NCBI GenBank assembly: GCA_032622095.1
Contig: CP136066.1
Coordinates: forward strand, 59,490,609-59,554,608
DNA: 64,000 bases
Source: Siphonodentalium dalli
Lineage: Eukaryota; Mollusca; Scaphopoda; Gadilida; Siphonodentaliidae
Reading direction: 5' to 3'
Both the position numbers and the translations under genes were made by a program. Positions within the stretch are counted from its first letter, which is position 1. Each line of letters begins with the position of its first letter. The notes beneath the pieces were generated by a model. The model did not search any database and was not told where the DNA came from. It saw only the letters and a program-made list of their open reading frames with translations. Positions 63,721 through 64,000 of the stretch are shown in pieces.

Positions 63721-64000
63721 CTCTGTTCTCAGCAAGGGCAGTAACCCTACTCCGCTATAATTATGTACTTATGCTGCATAATGGATCTATACCTGCCTGA
63801 CAGTGTCAGCTGCATAATGGATCTAGTTACTAGCTGCATTATGGATCTAGTTGCTATCTGGCATTAGTGTCACCAAGCCCATGACATTAGTTTTGCACCA
63901 GTGGAAGCAAGCATGTTCCGCTAAATGTCCCGGATAACTGCGCTTTCCACGGAAGTAACCATGCTCAGCTAAATATAGTTATGCTGAATAATCGATCTAG
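63721..64000. other. 3' region of exon K with short repeats
   Basis: AGCTGCATAATGGATCTAGT recurs four times (63770-63855), and GCAAGCATGTTCCGCTAAATG and GTAACCATGCTCAGCTAAATA form a further pair. I see no AATAAA hexamer before the window ends. Confidence 0.6.

Noticed and set aside
1-64000. tRNA genes
   Set aside because: I looked for GGTTCRANTCC-type B boxes and found none with a plausible cloverleaf.

Overview
The window looks like one AT-rich, repeat-laden stretch of an invertebrate animal genome. Frequent ACATGTA and CCGGTA words and many palindromic mini-transposons suggest a lophotrochozoan, perhaps a bivalve mollusc, but this is a weak inference. I recognise no second complete gene, no tRNA or rRNA, and no bacterial features.

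The window holds one large plus-strand transcription-factor locus. Three 5' exons (coding 1941-2066, 2964-3787 and 6058-6487) splice in frame into a 460-residue common part: an N-terminal BTB/POZ domain, a bipartite nuclear localisation signal, two SUMO-type motifs, a pentapeptide repeat and a Ser/Gly-rich linker. The last common donor (6487/6488) is in phase 0. Downstream, over about 45 kb, lie eleven separate C2H2 zinc-finger exons on the same strand: A 18500-18943, B 20626-21273, C 28111-28299, D 33797-34075, E 35949-37394, F 42942-43208, G 44755-45054, H 48283-48585, I 53074-53343, J 56520-56777 and K 63421-63720. Each follows a pyrimidine tract plus AG, opens in phase 0, has two or three fingers, and ends in its own stop codon. 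The simplest reading is a locus in which one shared BTB part is joined to one of at least eleven alternative DNA-binding ends. This is the arrangement known from insect lola, mod(mdg4), broad, tramtrack and fruitless, here in what appears to be a non-insect. The BTB part lacks the insect tramtrack-type N-terminal signature, so the design may be convergent. More exons may lie beyond 64000.

The module shows birth and decay. Exons A and B are close sisters. Broken copies of the last finger or 3' end follow exons D, I and J. About 320 bp of intron just upstream of exon E is repeated at 45.57-45.88 kb with no exon after it.

The introns are crowded with non-coding repeats. These include about 17 copies of a near-perfect palindrome with CAGTAATGCYCTAA ends (P1), TTAA-flanked elements built on a shared 26-bp stem (P2, P3, P4), an inverted-repeat family with a 7-8 bp target duplication (F4), poly-T elements (F5), ACTGCCCTAAGTAAT elements (F6), several foldbacks and many minisatellites. 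Some minisatellites lie in coding sequence (exons 2, A, B, E) and one abuts the exon C acceptor.
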